Positions 1 to 7,760 of a stretch of 20,100 nt of DNA are shown here, one piece after another. Origin of the DNA: Limiplasma sp964504385 (lineage in GTDB: Bacteria > Bacillota > Clostridia > Christensenellales > Aristaeellaceae); the NCBI GenBank assembly GCA_964504385.1, contig CAZDEF010000047.1:1-20100 (forward strand). The letters run 5' to 3'. The translations under genes were made by a program, and so were the position numbers. Position 1 is the first letter of the stretch; each line of letters opens with the position of its first letter. A model generated the notes under the pieces. The model had not been told where the DNA came from. It worked only from the letters and a program-made list of their open reading frames with translations, and did not search any database.

Positions 1-2537
1 GTCAGAACCTGCTGGGCAAGCGCGTGGACTATTCCGGCCGAAGCGTTATCGTGGTCGGCCCCGAGCTGAAGCTGTATCAGTGCGGCGTGCCCAAGGAGAT
101 GGCGCTGGAGCTGTTCAAGCCCTTCGTGATCGAACGTCTGGTCACGCTCAAGAAGGCGCACCACGGCAAGAACGCCAAGCGCATGGTGGAAAAGGGCCGT
201 CCCGAAGTGTGGGACATCCTGGAAGAAGTCATCAAGGAACACCCGGTGCTGCTCAACCGTGCGCCTACGCTGCACCGTCTGGGCATTCAGGCCTTCGAGC
301 CCATGCTGGTGGAAGGCAAGGCCCTCAAGCTGCACCCGCTGGTCTGTACCGCTTACAACGCCGACTTTGACGGCGACCAGATGGCTATCCACGTGCCGCT
401 GAGCATGGAGGCGCAGGCCGAGGCCCGCTTCCTGATGCTGGCGCACAACAACATCCTGAAGCCTCAGGATGGTAAGCCCGTCATGTCCCCCTCTCAGGAC
501 ATGGTCATCGGCTGCTATTATCTGACCATCGACAACCCCGACGCCAAGGGAGCGGGCCGCATGTTCACCAGCCCCGACGAGGCCATGATGGCCTATCAGC
601 TGGGCGAGCTGAGCCTGCAGGCGCCCATCAAAGTTCGCATTGAGCGCGAATTCAACGGCGAAAAGGGCCGCAAGATCATCGACTGCACGCTGGGTCTGCT
701 CATCTTCAACGACGTGATCCCGCAGGATATCGGCCGCAAGCCGCGCACCTGCCTGGATGAAATGTTCGCGCTGGAGATCGACAAGCTGTGCGGCAAGAAG
801 GAACTGGGCAAGATCGTTGACGAAGTGTACCTGAAGCATGGCATCCATGAGACCGCTCAGGTGCTGGACAACATCAAGGCGCTGGGCTTCAAGTACTCCA
901 CCCGCGGCGCGATCACCGTATCCGTCAGCGATATCAAGGTGCCGAACGAGAAGGCCGACATTCTGGCGGAAGCCGATGCGAAGGTGGCCGAGATCAACGG
1001 CCTGTACCGCATGGGTATGCTCTCCGAGGATGAGCGCTACACCAAGGTGGTCGATATCTGGAACAGCACCACCGCCGACCTGCGCAACCGCATCCTGCCC
1101 GGTCTGGACAAGTTCAACCCCATCCGCATGATGACCGACTCCGGCGCGCGCGGTAGCGCAGCGCAGGTGTCCCAGCTGGCCGGTATGCGCGGCCTGATGG
1201 CTTCTCCTTCCGGTAAGGCGTTGGAGCTGCCCATTCGCGCAAACTTCCGCGAGGGCCTGAAGGTGCTGGAGTTCTTCCTGTCCTCTCACGGTTCCCGTAA
1301 GTCTCTGGCTGATACCGCTCTGCGTACCGCTGACTCTGGTTACCTCACCCGCCGTCTGGTGGACGTTTCTCAGGAAGTCATCGTGCGCGAGCTGGACTGC
1401 TTTGCCGAGCGCGGCGAGAAGGTGCGCGGCATCACCGTGCAGGAGATCACCATCGGCAACCAGGTCATCGAAAGCCTCGAGGACCGTCTGGTGGGCCGTG
1501 TGGCTGCCGAGGACATCGTGCATCCTGAAACGGGCGAGATCATCGTCAACCTCAACGAGACCATCACCAACGATAAAGCCAAGGCCGTGGCCAAGGCCGG
1601 CATCAAGAAGGCGCAGGTGCGCTCCGTGCTGACCTGCCGCAACGAGACTGGCGTGTGCGCCCGCTGCTACGGCGCTAACCTGGCGACCGGCGGCAACGTG
1701 GATGTTGGCGAGGCCGTCGGCATCATTGCCGCACAGGCCATCGGCGAACCCGGCACGCAGCTGACCATGCGTACCTTCCATACGGGCGGTATCGCAGGCG
1801 GCGACGATATCACCCAGGGTCTTCCCCGCGTGGAGGAACTGTTCGAGGCCCGCAAGCCGAAGCGCGATGCGATCCTTACCGAGATCAGCGGCCGCGTCAG
1901 CTTGGGCGAGAACAAGAAAAAGCGCGAGATCACCGTTGTGAACGAGGAAGATCCCGCCGAAACCAAGACCTATCAGATCAACTACGGCAGCCGCCTGAAG
2001 GTGCAGGACGGTCAGCATGTGGAGGCTGGCGATGAGCTGATCGCCGGTTCCATCAACCCGCATGACCTGCTGCGCATTCTGGGTGTGAAGGCCGTGCAGG
2101 ATTATCTGCTGCGCGAGGTTCTGAGCGTGTACCGTCAGCAGGGCGTTAACATCTCCGATAAGCATATCGAGATCATCGTCAAGCAGATGCTGCGCAAAGT
2201 GCGCGTGGAGGACAACGGCGATACCACGCTGCTGCCCGGCTCGCTGGTGGATATCTACCGCTTCGAGGAAGCCAACCGCACCACCATCATGGCTGGCGGC
2301 CGTCCCGCCATCGCCAAGCGCGTGCTGCTGGGTATCACCAAGGCCTCTCTGGCCACGGAAAGCTTCCTGTCCGCCGCGTCCTTCCAGGAGACCACCCGCG
2401 TGCTCACCGACGCTGCCATCAAGGGCAAGGTCGATCCGCTGCTGGGCCTGAAGGAAAACGTCATCATCGGCAAGCTGATCCCTGCCGGTACTGGCATGAA
2501 GCGCTATAAGGATATCAATCTGGTCGAAAACTTCTGA
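1..2537 (+). CDS. rpoC: DNA-directed RNA polymerase subunit beta' (5' end outside window)
   Basis: This is the largest catalytic subunit of RNA polymerase, acting in transcription in the cytoplasm. The reading frame is open from base 3 and starts inside the protein at QNLLGKRVDYSGRSVIVVG, so the gene begins upstream. About 340 residues are missing if the protein has the usual Bacillota length near 1200. Visible landmarks are the active-site NADFDGDQM motif with its three Mg-binding aspartates (357-377), the bridge helix and trigger loop region (about 1130-1375, ending SGYLTRRLVDVSQE), and the second zinc site, made by a Cys in VRELDC and three in CRNETGVCARCYG. The conserved GEPGTQLTMRTFHTGG follows. 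The stop is the TGA at 2535-2537. A hairpin terminator lies 20 bases downstream. rpoB would be expected to the left. The identification is secure. Confidence 0.99.
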   Translation, partial: QNLLGKRVDYSGRSVIVVGPELKLYQCGVPKEMALELFKPFVIERLVTLKKAHHGKNAKRMVEKGRPEVWDILEEVIKEHPVLLNRAPTLHRLGIQAFEPMLVEGKALKLHPLVCTAYNADFDGDQMAIHVPLSMEAQAEARFLMLAHNNILKPQDGKPVMSPSQDMVIGCYYLTIDNPDAKGAGRMFTSPDEAMMAYQLGELSLQAPIKVRIEREFNGEKGRKIIDCTLGLLIFNDVIPQDIGRKPRTCLDEMFALEIDKLCGKKELGKIVDEVYLKHGIHETAQVLDNIKALGFKYSTRGAITVSVSDIKVPNEKADILAEADAKVAEINGLYRMGMLSEDERYTKVVDIWNSTTADLRNRILPGLDKFNPIRMMTDSGARGSAAQVSQLAGMRGLMASPSGKALELPIRANFREGLKVLEFFLSSHGSRKSLADTALRTADSGYLTRRLVDVSQEVIVRELDCFAERGEKVRGITVQEITIGNQVIESLEDRLVGRVAAEDIVHPETGEIIVNLNETITNDKAKAVAKAGIKKAQVRSVLTCRNETGVCARCYGANLATGGNVDVGEAVGIIAAQAIGEPGTQLTMRTFHTGGIAGGDDITQGLPRVEELFEARKPKRDAILTEISGRVSLGENKKKREITVVNEEDPAETKTYQINYGSRLKVQDGQHVEAGDELIAGSINPHDLLRILGVKAVQDYLLREVLSVYRQQGVNISDKHIEIIVKQMLRKVRVEDNGDTTLLPGSLVDIYRFEEANRTTIMAGGRPAIAKRVLLGITKASLATESFLSAASFQETTRVLTDAAIKGKVDPLLGLKENVIIGKLIPAGTGMKRYKDINLVENF

Positions 2538-2557
2538 TCGGGGCGAATGCTCCGTTG

Positions 2558-2589
2558 CCCTGCGTCCCGCTTGAGACGCAGGGCTTTTG
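2558..2589 (+). terminator. Intrinsic terminator after rpoC
   Basis: A perfect 9 bp stem (CCCTGCGTC at 2558-2566 with GACGCAGGG at 2575-2583) and an 8-base loop are followed by CTTTTGT. It ends only about 25 bases before the next start codon, which leaves no room for a promoter between them. Confidence 0.85.
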
Positions 2590-2613
2590 TGAACGTATGG
2601 GAAGGAACGGAAG

Positions 2614-3729
2614 ATGAGGATGATCACACAGGTTCAGCGGGTACGCCTGCCGGAGGAGGCCCGGCTGCTGATGGTATCCGATCTGCATGGGCACGGCGAG
2701 GGCTTGCTGCAGCTGCTCCAAAAGGTGCAGTTCACTGCGGGGGATGTGCTGGTCATCGCAGGGGATCTGGTGGACAAGGGGCCCAAGAGCTTGGAAACGC
2801 TGCGCACAGTCATGCGGCTGTGCAGTGAATACACGGTGTATGTTCTGATGGGGAATGTGGATCTCTGGCGCTTGGAACGGCTGATGAGCGAGAACGCGGA
2901 ATGCCAGCAGGAGCTGCTGCACTATTCCCTGCGCGCGCAGGAGGCTTTCGGCAGCTGCCTACTGAGCGAACTGTGCGATGCAGCGGAGATCCCGTTCTGC
3001 GCAGAGATGGACACGCAAACGGCATTCCCGCAGATCTGGGAACGCTGCAAAACAGAGCTGGATTTTCTGGCTGGTCTGCCGACCATTCTGGATACGCAGA
3101 ACATCACCTTCGTGCATGGCGGCCTGCCCCACGAAAACCTGGATGAGTTGGAAGGAACGGATTGCCGCCCGCTTCTCAAGTGGGATCACTTCTGGCAGGA
3201 TGGACTGAGTTTTGAAAAATACGTGGCCGTTGGACACTGGCCCACGGCACTGTACCAGAGCGAAGCGTGCCATCTGCCCATCATTGACCGGGAACGCCAT
3301 ATCATCTGCATGGACGGCGGATGCGGCCTGAAGGCGGACGGACAGCTCAACCTGCTGGTGCTACCTTCGCCCTCATCAACGGATTTTCAGCTGTACACAT
3401 GGTGCCCGCTGTCCACGATCATTGCGCAGGATGCGCAGGCGGAATGCCCCGCCAGCGTCTACATCCATTGGGGCGATCATCAGATCATGCTCTTGGAGCA
3501 GGATCAAGAAACGGCGGTCATCCTTCACCATGGGCGCAAGCTGAGCGTGCCCGCGCAGCTGATCTATCAGTCAAAGGGCATGGATTGCTGCGATGATTAT
3601 ACGGACTATCGCCACGCTGTCGCTCTCGGGGAACGCCTGAAGCTGGTTTACGAGACCGCACAGGGCTGCTATGTGAAGAAGAACGGCCGCAGCGGATGGT
3701 ACACGGGAAGATACCAGAAAGCAGAATAA
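2614..3729 (+). CDS. Metallophosphatase with C-terminal SH3-like region
   Basis: This is a calcineurin-type metallophosphatase, probably a soluble cytoplasmic phosphoesterase; its substrate cannot be read. Metal-binding motifs appear in order: SDLHGHG (residues 22-28), GDLVDKG (50-56), MGNVDLW (about 79-85), FVHGGLPHE and VGHWPT. The order and the HGG signature resemble the PPP / diadenosine tetraphosphatase branch. The usual GNHE motif reads GNVD, so the histidine is replaced by valine. After the catalytic domain, roughly the last 70 residues (ending GERLKLVYETAQGCYVKKNG and GWYTG) look like a small SH3-like beta barrel; this is my inference. The ATG at 2614 is preceded by GGAAGG about 8 bases upstream; ATG 2620 is an alternative. 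The gene sits between two terminators and is probably served by read-through from rpoC or by a promoter inside rpoC that I cannot see. Confidence 0.85.
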   Translation: MRMITQVQRVRLPEEARLLMVSDLHGHGEGLLQLLQKVQFTAGDVLVIAGDLVDKGPKSLETLRTVMRLCSEYTVYVLMGNVDLWRLERLMSENAECQQELLHYSLRAQEAFGSCLLSELCDAAEIPFCAEMDTQTAFPQIWERCKTELDFLAGLPTILDTQNITFVHGGLPHENLDELEGTDCRPLLKWDHFWQDGLSFEKYVAVGHWPTALYQSEACHLPIIDRERHIICMDGGCGLKADGQLNLLVLPSPSSTDFQLYTWCPLSTIIAQDAQAECPASVYIHWGDHQIMLLEQDQETAVILHHGRKLSVPAQLIYQSKGMDCCDDYTDYRHAVALGERLKLVYETAQGCYVKKNGRSGWYTGRYQKAE

Positions 3730-3732
3730 ACA

Positions 3733-3783
3733 AACGGACATTCCGCCGTCCTTGGTAGACGGCGGGATGTCCGTTCTTGCTTG
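3733..3783 (+). terminator. Strong intrinsic terminator
   Basis: An 18 bp stem (3733-3750 with 3758-3775, one G-T pair) has a 7-base loop (CTTGGTA) and is followed by a short T-rich tail TTCTTGCTT. An A-rich left flank (AAACAAAC) could let it work weakly on the other strand. It closes the metallophosphatase gene. Confidence 0.9.
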
Positions 3784-3921
3784 TCGGATCCACGATGGGG
3801 GAGGGTTGCAGCCCGCCAAGTGTAGCATACAGCTTTGCCCTCGCTGAAAGCGGCCAGAGATTCGTCGCAGTGGAGGAACCTTCACATCAGGCGCATGTTT
3901 TTGGGTGAACGGGTCAAGCTA

Positions 3922-3943
3922 TCCTTATTCACAGAGATAAGGA
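3922..3943 (+). promoter_or_regulatory. Hairpin covering the ribosome binding site of the ABC binding protein
   Basis: TCCTTAT (3922-3928) pairs perfectly with ATAAGGA (3937-3943) around an 8-base loop. The right arm contains most of the Shine-Dalgarno sequence AAGGAGA (3939-3945) used by the ATG at 3956. The stem is short (7 bp, AU-rich). It could damp translation, but it may also be chance complementarity. The 170 bases between the preceding terminator and this gene hold no promoter I would defend. Confidence 0.4.
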
Positions 3944-3955
3944 GAGATGAGTGCG

Positions 3956-5284
3956 ATGAAAAAGATCGCAGCGCTGCTGGCCGCCCTGGTGCTGCTGACG
4001 GGCGTGACGCTGATCCTGGCACAGGCGCAGGAACCCCCTGCGCCAGAACCACAGCAAGCGGCGGGCCGCGTGTATTACCTGAATTTCAAACCGGAGCAGG
4101 CCACTCAGTGGGAGCTGGTGGCGCAGCGCTACCGGCAGAAAACCGGCGTGCCGGTCACCATCCTCACCGCTGCTGCCGGTACCTACGAAGACACGCTCCG
4201 TTCCGAAATGGAAAAGAACGACCCGCCCACGCTGTTTCAGGTGAACGGGCCGACCGGGCTGCGCACATGGCGGGACTGGTGCTTAGACCTGCGGGATACG
4301 GCGCTGTTCAAGCATTTGCAAAACGAGTCCTTTGCGCTGTTTGATGGCGAGACGGTGCCCGCCATCGCCTACGCCGTGGAGACCTATGGCATCATCTACA
4401 ACCGCACCCTGCTGGAAAAGTACTGCCGCATGAAGGACGCTGTGATCAAAGCTCCGGAGGAGATCACCAGCTTTGAAACGCTCAGCGCCGTGGCGAAGGA
4501 TATTCAGAAGCGCAAGGAGGAATTGGGCGTGCTGGGCGCATTCACCTCTGCCGGGATGGATGCGTCCTCCGACTGGCGCTTCAAGACCCATCTTGCCAAC
4601 CTGCCCATCTATTATGAATATCAGCTGGATGGCATTGCCGATACACAGGCCATCCGTGGCGAGTATCTGCCGCAGTTCCAGCAGATCTGGGATCTGTACC
4701 TGAACCATGCCACCTGCGCGCCTTCGCTCATCGGCTCGCGCAGCGGCGAGGACGCAGCCTCGGAGTTTGCGCTGGGCGAAGCGGTGTTCTATCAGAACGG
4801 CACATGGGCGTATGACGACTGCGTGGCGGAAGGGCTGACCGATGCTGAACTGGGCATGCTGCCCATCTACATCGGCGCGGAGAATGAGCAGGAGCAGGGG
4901 CTGTGCATGGGATCGGAAAACTACTGGTGCATCAACCGCCGGGCCGATGCGCAGGATGTGGAAGCCACCAAGGCGTTTGTGGAATGGCTGATCACCAGCG
5001 ATGAAGGCCAGCGCGCGCTCACGGAGGAAATGGGCTTCGTTACGCCGTTTGATACGTTTGAGCAGGAGCAAAGCGGCATGAACGCGCTGCAGCGCGCCGC
5101 GCAGGAAAGCCTTGCGCAGGGAAAGCAGCCGGTGTCGTGGGCGTTTACCACCATTCCCTCTGAAACGTGGAAGAACCGGCTGGGCGCGGCCATGCTGGAA
5201 TACGCGCAGGGCACAGGTGACTGGAATGCCGTGCGCGCGGCCTTCGTGGACGGCTGGGCGGCGGAGAGCGCACAGGCGCAATAG
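3956..5284 (+). CDS. ABC transporter substrate-binding protein, carbohydrate type (family 1)
   Basis: This is the extracytoplasmic binding protein of a CUT1-type importer, followed by two matching permease genes. The protein has 442 residues, normal for the family. The N-terminus MKKIAALLAALVLLTGVTL is a clear signal sequence with a likely signal peptidase I site after AQA (near residue 22); there is no lipobox cysteine. The mature part starts with the family-typical GRVYYLNFKPE and has a later SENYWCINRRAD stretch and the helix EWLITSDEGQRAL seen in sugar-binding proteins. I chose ATG 3956 over ATG 3947 because the AAGGAGA ribosome binding site (3939-3945) abuts 3947 but is 10 bases from 3956. 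The substrate is unknown; an oligosaccharide is the usual case, but lipids and glycerol phosphates are also carried by this family. Confidence 0.9.
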   Translation: MKKIAALLAALVLLTGVTLILAQAQEPPAPEPQQAAGRVYYLNFKPEQATQWELVAQRYRQKTGVPVTILTAAAGTYEDTLRSEMEKNDPPTLFQVNGPTGLRTWRDWCLDLRDTALFKHLQNESFALFDGETVPAIAYAVETYGIIYNRTLLEKYCRMKDAVIKAPEEITSFETLSAVAKDIQKRKEELGVLGAFTSAGMDASSDWRFKTHLANLPIYYEYQLDGIADTQAIRGEYLPQFQQIWDLYLNHATCAPSLIGSRSGEDAASEFALGEAVFYQNGTWAYDDCVAEGLTDAELGMLPIYIGAENEQEQGLCMGSENYWCINRRADAQDVEATKAFVEWLITSDEGQRALTEEMGFVTPFDTFEQEQSGMNALQRAAQESLAQGKQPVSWAFTTIPSETWKNRLGAAMLEYAQGTGDWNAVRAAFVDGWAAESAQAQ

Positions 5285-5304
5285 AATCTTCGGGAGCTTT
5301 GACG

Positions 5305-6153
5305 ATGGAGCGATATCTCACCCGTTACTGGCCGTTGTTTCTGATCCCCACCTTTCTGGCCTTTCTGATCGGGTTTCTCATTCCGTTTGCACTGGGGCTG
5401 TACCTGTCCTTCTGCGATTTCACCACGCTGTCCAACGCGGTGTTCACCGGGCTGGACAACTATGTGAAGGCGTTTTCGGATGCGTCGGGCGAGTTTGTGC
5501 ATGCGCTGTGGTACACGGCGCTGTTCGCTGCCGTGTCCACCGTGCTCATCAATGTGCTGGCGCTGGCGGTGGCGTTGCTGCTCACCCGCGAGTTTGCCGG
5601 CGTCAATGCCTTCCGCACGGTGTTTTTCCTGCCAAATCTCATCGGCGGCATCGTGCTGGGCTGGCTGTGGCAGGTGCTGCTGGGCGGGGTGCTGAGCCGC
5701 TGGAATGTGACGCTGACCACCACGGAGTGGTATGGTTTTTGGGGGCTGATGGCGGTGGTGGTGTGGCAGCAGCTGGGGTACATGATGATCATCTATATCT
5801 CCGGCCTGACATCCATTCCGGACGAACTGATGGAGGCAGCCGCCATGGACGGCGCAACGGCGCGCGAGACCTTCTGGCATGTCAAGCTGCCCATGCTCAT
5901 GCCCTCAGTCACCGTATGCACCTTTCTGACGCTCACCAATGGTTTTAAGCTGTTCGATCAGAACTTGGCGCTCACCAACGGCATGCCCAGCAACCGTTCG
6001 CAGCTGCTGGCGCTGAACATCTACACCACCTTTTACGGCCGCAGCGGATGGGCGGGCGCCGGACAGGCCAAGGCCGTGGTGTTCTGCGCGATCGTGGTGG
6101 CCATCGCGCTGGTGCAGCTGCGGCTGACGTGCACAAAGGAGGTGCAGCGTTGA
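5305..6153 (+). CDS. ABC transporter permease, carbohydrate type (MalF-like)
   Basis: This is the first of two membrane subunits of the CUT1-type importer, 282 residues with about six hydrophobic segments. The cytoplasmic loop that contacts the ATPase is seen as the EAA motif MEAAAMDGATARETFWHVKL followed by PMLMP. The next segment, TFLTLTNGFKLFDQNLALTN, is typical of MalF/UgpA-like permeases. The ATG at 5305 lies 8 bases after CGGGAG; a TTG at 5299 is too close to that site. The gene begins 20 bases after the binding protein and overlaps the next permease by four bases, so the three are co-transcribed. No ATPase gene is present in the cluster. In Bacillota a shared MsmX-type ATPase often serves such transporters. 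Confidence 0.93.
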   Translation: MERYLTRYWPLFLIPTFLAFLIGFLIPFALGLYLSFCDFTTLSNAVFTGLDNYVKAFSDASGEFVHALWYTALFAAVSTVLINVLALAVALLLTREFAGVNAFRTVFFLPNLIGGIVLGWLWQVLLGGVLSRWNVTLTTTEWYGFWGLMAVVVWQQLGYMMIIYISGLTSIPDELMEAAAMDGATARETFWHVKLPMLMPSVTVCTFLTLTNGFKLFDQNLALTNGMPSNRSQLLALNIYTTFYGRSGWAGAGQAKAVVFCAIVVAIALVQLRLTCTKEVQR

Positions 6154-6980
6154 AACGCATTGCAAAGGGGTGCTGGACGGCTTTTTTCACGCTGCTCTCG
6201 GCAGTCTACCTCTATCCCCTCGCATTGGTCTTGATGAACAGTTTCAAGAAAAAGGCGTACATCAGCCGCCAGCCCTTTGCCCTGCCGCAGGGGCGTGCCT
6301 TTGCCGGATGGGCTAATTATGAAAAAGGACTGCAGCTGACGGATTTCTGGCGTTCGCTGGCGCACAGCGTGGTCATCACCGTGCTGTCCGTGGCGCTGAT
6401 CCTGCTGTGTACGTCCATGTGCGCGTGGTTTGTCGCCCGCGTGCGCAATGCGGTCACGCGCACGTTGTATGGATTGTTTCTGTTTTCCATGGTGGTTCCG
6501 TTTCAGATGGTCATGTTCACGCTGTCCAAGATTGCCAATCTGCTTTCGCTCAACACACCGCTGACCATTCCGGTCATCTATCTGGGCTTCGGCGCGGGGC
6601 TGGCTGTGTTTCTGTTCACGGGCTTTGTGAAGGGATCGCCCATTGCGGTGGAGGAATCTGCCATGATGGACGGCTGCTCGCCCGTTCGGCTGTTCTTTCA
6701 CATCGTGCTGCCGGTGCTGCAGCCCACCTGCGTTTCGGTGGGCATCCTGCAGGTGATGTGGATCTGGAACGATTATCTGCTGCCCTACTTGGTGCTGGAT
6801 CTGAAACAGTACAAGACCATTCCCATCGCCGTGCAGTATCTGCGCGGCGGCTACGGCAGCGTGGATATGGGGGCGATGATGGCCATGCTGGTGCTGGCGA
6901 TCCTGCCGGTGGTAGCGTTCTATCTGTTCTGCCAGCGCTACATCGTCAGCGGCGTGATGGCGGGCGCGGTGAAGGGCTGA
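6150..6980 (+). CDS. ABC transporter permease, carbohydrate type (MalG-like)
   Basis: This is the second membrane subunit of the same importer, 276 residues. The EAA loop is visible as EESAMMDGCSPVRLFFHIVL followed by PVLQP. The N-terminal SAVYLYPLALVLMNSFK and the mid-protein FQMVMFTLSKIANLLSLNT segments are characteristic of MalG/UgpE-type permeases. The start is the TTG at 6150, which overlaps the stop of the upstream permease (TTGA) and has a near-perfect AAAGGAGGTG six bases upstream; a longer frame opening at 6048 is only an extension into the previous gene. The operon ends at a strong hairpin 12 bases after the stop. Confidence 0.93.
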   Translation: MKRIAKGCWTAFFTLLSAVYLYPLALVLMNSFKKKAYISRQPFALPQGRAFAGWANYEKGLQLTDFWRSLAHSVVITVLSVALILLCTSMCAWFVARVRNAVTRTLYGLFLFSMVVPFQMVMFTLSKIANLLSLNTPLTIPVIYLGFGAGLAVFLFTGFVKGSPIAVEESAMMDGCSPVRLFFHIVLPVLQPTCVSVGILQVMWIWNDYLLPYLVLDLKQYKTIPIAVQYLRGGYGSVDMGAMMAMLVLAILPVVAFYLFCQRYIVSGVMAGAVKG

Positions 6981-6991
6981 AGCGCAAACGA

Positions 6992-7025
6992 AAAAGGAGT
7001 CTGCATTCGACGGCAGACTCCTTTT
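6992..7025. terminator. Bidirectional terminator between convergent ABC operons
   Basis: A 13 bp perfect stem (AAAAGGAGTCTGC at 6992-7004 with its complement at 7013-7025) and an 8-base loop carry T4 on the plus side and T5 on the minus side. It serves the carbohydrate-type operon (stop 6980) and the amino acid operon coming the other way (stop 7038). Confidence 0.92.
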
Positions 7026-7037
7026 GCATTGAGCAGA

Positions 7038-7760
7038 TCACAGCACCTTGTGCAAAAAGTCCTGTGTTCTGGGGTTCTTGGGGTTGGTGAAGATCTCTGC
7101 GGGCGTGCCTTCTTCCATCACGATGCCCTCATCCATGAACAGCACACGGTCGGCTACTTCGCGGGCAAAGCCCATTTCATGCGTGACCACCACCATGGTC
7201 ATGCCTTCCTCGGCCAGCTGCTTCATGACCTCCAACACCTCGCCCACCATTTCGGGGTCGAGCGCGCTGGTGGGCTCGTCAAAGAGCATCACTTCGGGGT
7301 TCATGCACAGCGCGCGCACGATGGCGATGCGCTGCTGCTGGCCGCCGGAGAGCTGCTTGGGATAGACATGCGCCTTCTCGGCCAGATTCACGCGCTGCAG
7401 CAGCTTCATGGCCTTTTCTTCCGCAGAAGCCTTGCTGAGCAGGCCGGTCTGCACGGGCGCAAGGGTCATGTTCTGCAGCACGGTCAGGTGCGGGAACAGG
7501 TTGAACTGCTGGAACACCATGCCCATGCGGCGGCGGATCAGGTTGATATCACAGGTGGGGGCGGTGATGTCCTCGCCATCGAAGATGATCTGGCCGCTCG
7601 TGGGCTGCTCCAGCAGGTTGAGGCAGCGCAGGAAGGTGCTCTTGCCGCTGCCGCTGGGACCGATGACGACCACCTTTTCGCCCGGCTCAATGTGCTGGTT
7701 GACTCCCTTGAGCACGTCCAAACTGCCGAAGGACTTGTGCAGATTCTTAACGGTTATCAC
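7038..7760 (-). CDS. Polar amino acid ABC transporter ATP-binding protein
   Basis: This is the cytoplasmic ATPase of a polar amino acid importer (GlnQ/HisP/ArtP family), 240 residues, normal size. Motifs in order are Walker A GPSGSGKST (residues 34-42), the Q-loop region GMVFQQFNLFPHLT, signature LSGGQQQR, Walker B VMLFDEPTSALDPE and the switch histidine in VVVTHEMGFA. The FDEPTSALDPEMVGEVLEVM stretch is diagnostic for the polar amino acid branch. The GTG at 7760 is preceded by AAAGGAGG with 10 bases spacing. The start overlaps the end of the permease gene by 14 bases, so the two are translated from one message. It is the last gene of its operon. Confidence 0.97.
   Translation of the reverse strand: MITVKNLHKSFGSLDVLKGVNQHIEPGEKVVVIGPSGSGKSTFLRCLNLLEQPTSGQIIFDGEDITAPTCDINLIRRRMGMVFQQFNLFPHLTVLQNMTLAPVQTGLLSKASAEEKAMKLLQRVNLAEKAHVYPKQLSGGQQQRIAIVRALCMNPEVMLFDEPTSALDPEMVGEVLEVMKQLAEEGMTMVVVTHEMGFAREVADRVLFMDEGIVMEEGTPAEIFTNPKNPRTQDFLHKVL

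Noticed and set aside
3804..3835. Possible promoter TTGCAG-16-TACAGC before the carbohydrate-type ABC operon
   Set aside because: The -10 box matches TATAAT at only half its positions; there must be a promoter in this region, but none is convincing.
4283..5281. A 332-codon open frame on the minus strand over the carbohydrate-type binding protein
   Set aside because: Shadow of the binding-protein gene, with no start signal and an Arg/His-rich translation.
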